Source: BMS3ABIN04 sp964553325
GTDB lineage: Bacteria > Bacteroidota > Ignavibacteria > Ignavibacteriales > Melioribacteraceae
NCBI GenBank assembly: GCA_964553325.1
Contig: CAZKKI010000015.1
Span: forward strand, 1 to 64,000
DNA length: 64,000 nt
Reading direction: 5' to 3'
Shown: positions 61,514 through 64,000 of the stretch, in pieces
How the letters are laid out: each line of letters begins with the position of its first letter
How positions within the stretch are numbered: position 1 is the first letter of the stretch
Notes under the pieces: model-generated
The model's input: the letters and a program-made list of their open reading frames with translations, nothing else
The model's database searches: none
What the model was told of the DNA's origin: nothing
Position numbers and translations under genes: made by a program

Positions 61514-63136
61514 ATGGAAAAGGTAAATTTGGAACAATACGGTATTACGGACGTAAAAGAAGTCTTTTATAATTTGTCGTACGACGAATTATTCAAACAC
61601 GAAACCGATCCGAGTTTGGAAGGATATGAGAAAGGTTTCGTTACCGAATTGGGCGCGGTTGCGGTCGATACCGGCATTTATACCGGCAGATCCCCGAAAG
61701 ACAAGTATATTGTTGACGAAGACGAAAACAGAGATAATATTTGGTGGGCGGGACCCGGCAGAAAAGGTTCCGATAACAAACCGATTTCCGAGGAGGTTTG
61801 GAAAGATTTGTATGAAAACTCGATTAAAGAACTAAGCGGAAAAAAATTATATGTGATGGATGCTTTTGCCGGAGCAAACGAAGATACAAGGTTGAAAGTC
61901 CGAGTAATTACCGAAGTTGCCTGGCAAGCTCATTTCGTAAAAAACATGTTTATACGACCGACAGAAGAAGAATTAGAAAATTTTGAGCCCGATTTCGTTT
62001 TATTCAACGCATGCAAAACTACCGACCCCAAATGGAAAGAACACGGATTGAACAGCGAAGTTTACGTAGCTTTCAACCTGAAAGAAAAAAGAGCCGTAAT
62101 AGGTGGAACATGGTACGGCGGGGAAATCAAAAAAGGGATTTTCTCCGTAATGAATTATTACTTACCGCTTAAAGGTATTGCCGCAATGCACTGCTCGGCT
62201 AACGTTGGAAAAGAAAGAGGCGATACAGCCATATTTTTCGGACTTTCGGGAACCGGTAAAACAACTTTATCAACCGATCCGAACAGACTGTTGATTGGCG
62301 ACGATGAACACGGATGGGACGACGACGGGGTTTTCAACTTCGAAGGCGGTTGTTACGCCAAGGTTATTAATTTGGATCCGGAAAAAGAACCCGATATTTA
62401 TAATGCGATTAAACGAGACGCTCTTTTGGAAAATGTTGTATTCGACCCCGAAACCGGAAAAGTGGATTTCAGCGACAGTTCCAAGACGGAAAATACAAGA
62501 GTTTCGTACCCGATTTATCACATCGAAAATATTGTTAAACCCGTCTCCAAAGGCGGTCCGGCCGAAAACGTTATTTTTCTAACCGCAGACGCATTCGGGG
62601 TTTTACCACCGGTCGCTAAACTTTCGATGGATCAAGCAATGTATTATTTCTTAAGCGGTTATACGGCTAAAGTTGCCGGAACGGAACGGGGCGTAAAAGA
62701 ACCGAAACCTACTTTTTCCGCAGCTTTCGGCGCCGCATTTTTACTTTTGCATCCTACAAAATATGCCGAAGAGCTACAAAAGAAAATGAAACAATACAAT
62801 TCCAAAGCATGGCTTGTTAATACAGGTTGGATCGGCGGACCGTACGGAGTAGGCAAAAGAATCGACCTGCCTTCCACCCGTGCAATTATTAACGCTATTT
62901 TAGACGGTTCGTTGGAAAATGCCGAATATGAAACACTGCCTCTATTTAATCTTCAAATTCCGAAAGCCGTGAATAATGTAGATTCGAATTTGTTAAACCC
63001 CAGAAATTTATGGGACGATAAAGAAGCTTACGATAAGCAGGCAAAAATGTTAGCCGAACAATTTATCGAGAACTTTAAAAACTACATGGACAACGAGGAA
63101 GGTAAAAGATTGGCTACGTTCGGACCGAAATTATAA
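61514..63136 (+). CDS. pckA: Phosphoenolpyruvate carboxykinase (ATP)
   Basis: 540 aa. Converts oxaloacetate and ATP to PEP, ADP and CO2 (gluconeogenesis), or runs in reverse for CO2 fixation in fermentation. Motifs: TGRSPKDKYIVDE near the N-terminus, the kinase P-loop GLSGTGKTTLSTD (about 245-257), the metal site GDDEHGWDDDGVFNFEGGCYAK, and the adenine-loop region GGPYGVGKRIDL. A GGGAG ribosome site precedes the ATG. It is followed by a terminator and has no operon partner. Confidence 0.96.
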   Translation: MEKVNLEQYGITDVKEVFYNLSYDELFKHETDPSLEGYEKGFVTELGAVAVDTGIYTGRSPKDKYIVDEDENRDNIWWAGPGRKGSDNKPISEEVWKDLYENSIKELSGKKLYVMDAFAGANEDTRLKVRVITEVAWQAHFVKNMFIRPTEEELENFEPDFVLFNACKTTDPKWKEHGLNSEVYVAFNLKEKRAVIGGTWYGGEIKKGIFSVMNYYLPLKGIAAMHCSANVGKERGDTAIFFGLSGTGKTTLSTDPNRLLIGDDEHGWDDDGVFNFEGGCYAKVINLDPEKEPDIYNAIKRDALLENVVFDPETGKVDFSDSSKTENTRVSYPIYHIENIVKPVSKGGPAENVIFLTADAFGVLPPVAKLSMDQAMYYFLSGYTAKVAGTERGVKEPKPTFSAAFGAAFLLLHPTKYAEELQKKMKQYNSKAWLVNTGWIGGPYGVGKRIDLPSTRAIINAILDGSLENAEYETLPLFNLQIPKAVNNVDSNLLNPRNLWDDKEAYDKQAKMLAEQFIENFKNYMDNEEGKRLATFGPKL

Positions 63137-63147
63137 TTGCAATATTG

Positions 63148-63180
63148 TGCGGGGACGATATTATTTCGTCTCCGCATTTC
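63148..63180 (+). terminator. Terminator of pckA
   Basis: TGCGGGGACGA (63148-63158) pairs with TCGTCTCCGCA (63166-63176) with one G-T wobble and a 7-nt loop, followed by a T-rich stretch. It lies between the pckA stop and the convergent waaA stop. Confidence 0.75.
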
Positions 63181-63194
63181 TTTATTCCGACAAT

Positions 63195-64000
63195 TCATTT
63201 TACAAAATTCCCCAATCGCTCAATAATTTTAACCGTCGCACCGATATTGCTTTGAACAAACTCCTTGGAAGTTATTCCCATTGTTTTTCTTAACTCCTCG
63301 TCGGAAAAAACTTTACGCAAAAATTTGTACGCTTGTTTTTTATTCACGGTTACCACCGCTCCGCCTTTTTCCACAAGTTGTTGGGCTTCGTAACTGTTAT
63401 GAATTTTAGGACCGAAAAATATCGGGACGCCGTAAACCGCCGGTTCCAGAATATTGTGAATGCCTTGTTTAAAACTTCCGCCTACAAATACAACATCGGC
63501 ATAATTATACAAAGAAAGCAAAATACCTATCGAATCGATCAAGATTACTCTTTCATTAGTGTAATTGTTAAGATGTGAAAATCTGATTGTTTCATAATTA
63601 CGAGCAAAGTAATGTTCCAGTTTTTCCAGGCGCAAAACGGATGGTTCGTGAGGTGCAAGAATCAGCATAACGCTTTTGTCTTTTTCAAACAATTTCAGCA
63701 CTGCGGGTAAGATCACTTCTTCATCGGCTTCCCAAGAACTTCCGAGAATCAATACTTTTTTATTTCGTGTTATTTCGGGTTTTATCAATTGTTTTTCCTT
63801 AGCTTCAATACTTTTTCTGTAAACGCGGTCGTAACGCGTATCGCCAACAACTTCAAGAACATCAATACTAATGCCCATCTTTCGGAAGTTTTCCATATCT
63901 TTCTTCGAAACGGTAAGAATTTTGGTAAATTCTGAAAAAACCGATTTACTAAAACTGCGTACAACCGGTAAAAGGCGTTTCGATTTTGATCTTAGCGTCG
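63195..64000 (-). CDS. waaA: 3-deoxy-D-manno-octulosonic acid (Kdo) transferase WaaA, partial (5' end beyond window)
   Basis: About 268 residues are visible. The frame stays open to the right edge, beyond the first internal ATG at 63896, so the start lies outside. WaaA adds Kdo to lipid A on the inner membrane. Family features are VLEVVGDTRYDRVYRKS, ILGSSWEADEEVILPAV, LILAPHEPS, DSIGILLSLYNYADVVFVGGSF and the HNILEPAVYGVPIFFGP donor site. It shows that this organism makes LPS and fits the presence of gmhA. Confidence 0.94.
   Translation of the reverse strand, partial: TLRSKSKRLLPVVRSFSKSVFSEFTKILTVSKKDMENFRKMGISIDVLEVVGDTRYDRVYRKSIEAKEKQLIKPEITRNKKVLILGSSWEADEEVILPAVLKLFEKDKSVMLILAPHEPSVLRLEKLEHYFARNYETIRFSHLNNYTNERVILIDSIGILLSLYNYADVVFVGGSFKQGIHNILEPAVYGVPIFFGPKIHNSYEAQQLVEKGGAVVTVNKKQAYKFLRKVFSDEELRKTMGITSKEFVQSNIGATVKIIERLGNFVK

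Noticed and set aside
1..64000. tRNA genes, CRISPR arrays, insertion sequences or prophage
   Set aside because: None was recognised. Short hairpins found are terminators or isolated inverted repeats, and gene composition is uniform across the window.

Overview
The window is AT-rich bacterial chromosome with dense operons. It most likely comes from a motile Gram-negative member of the Bacteroidota/Chlorobiota side of the tree, such as an Ignavibacteria/Melioribacter-type lineage. This is inferred from gene content: fused CcoN-CcoO cbb3 oxidase, a GGGP-synthase family protein, Kdo transferase (outer membrane LPS), flagellar and chemotaxis genes, ATP-type PEP carboxykinase and many receiver/PAS proteins. 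No rRNA or other taxonomic marker was available, so the placement is tentative. No tRNA, rRNA, CRISPR array, transposase or phage gene was recognised.

Layout. (1) 1-6167, minus strand: a chemotaxis operon, HEAT-repeat protein - CheR - CheY - CheY - CheZ-like phosphatase - CheA (CheA runs off the left edge and has two phosphotransfer domains). (2) 6495-18132, plus strand: a 14-gene operon in the order of the archaeal mbx/mbs (sulfane-reductase type) relatives of complex I. It has Mrp antiporter-like subunits, a duplicated ion-pump subunit, and NuoH/B/C/D-like subunits. The NuoI-like ferredoxin subunit is fused to a GltD-like NAD(P)H flavoprotein, and a DHOD-like flavoprotein gene overlaps it. 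(3) 18139-23936, minus: a soluble histidine kinase and sigma-54 response regulator, then flgM, a small FliT-like gene, fliD, fliS and flagellin. (4) 23937-33328, minus: three large glycosyltransferases with TPR tails and a membrane/coiled-coil protein of unknown function. (5) 33472-44514: ArsC-like reductase, a triple-PLAT sphingomyelinase-D/phospholipase-D-toxin-like protein, Tex, GGGP synthase, GmhA, a split aerotaxis receptor pair and aconitase. (6) 44787-54163, minus: ClpB, YceI, and a cco operon (ccoI-S-NO-Q-P in transcription order). (7) 54487-64000: lipoprotein, GH13 debranching-type enzyme, VanX-like dipeptidase, a large multi-PAS hybrid kinase, PckA, and the 3' part of WaaA.

How it works together. 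Four sites with the same sigma-28 (FliA) architecture, TAAA-N15-nnCGATnn, can be read upstream of the chemotaxis operon, flagellin, fliD-flgM and the unknown 613-aa gene. Together with FlgM this points to one late motility regulon that includes the unknown gene. The adjacent kinase/sigma-54 regulator pair could control an earlier tier, and the large glycosyltransferases next to flagellin are candidates for decorating the filament. Energy conservation is represented by the Mbx-like ion-pumping complex, probably ferredoxin/NAD(P)H linked, and by the oxygen-respiring cbb3 oxidase. The split Aer-type receptor would link respiration to swimming.

The most unusual items are the Mbx-like complex with a built-in NADPH-type flavoprotein, the PLAT3-SMaseD protein with a spider-toxin-like C-terminal tail, and the sigma-28 signature on an uncharacterised gene.
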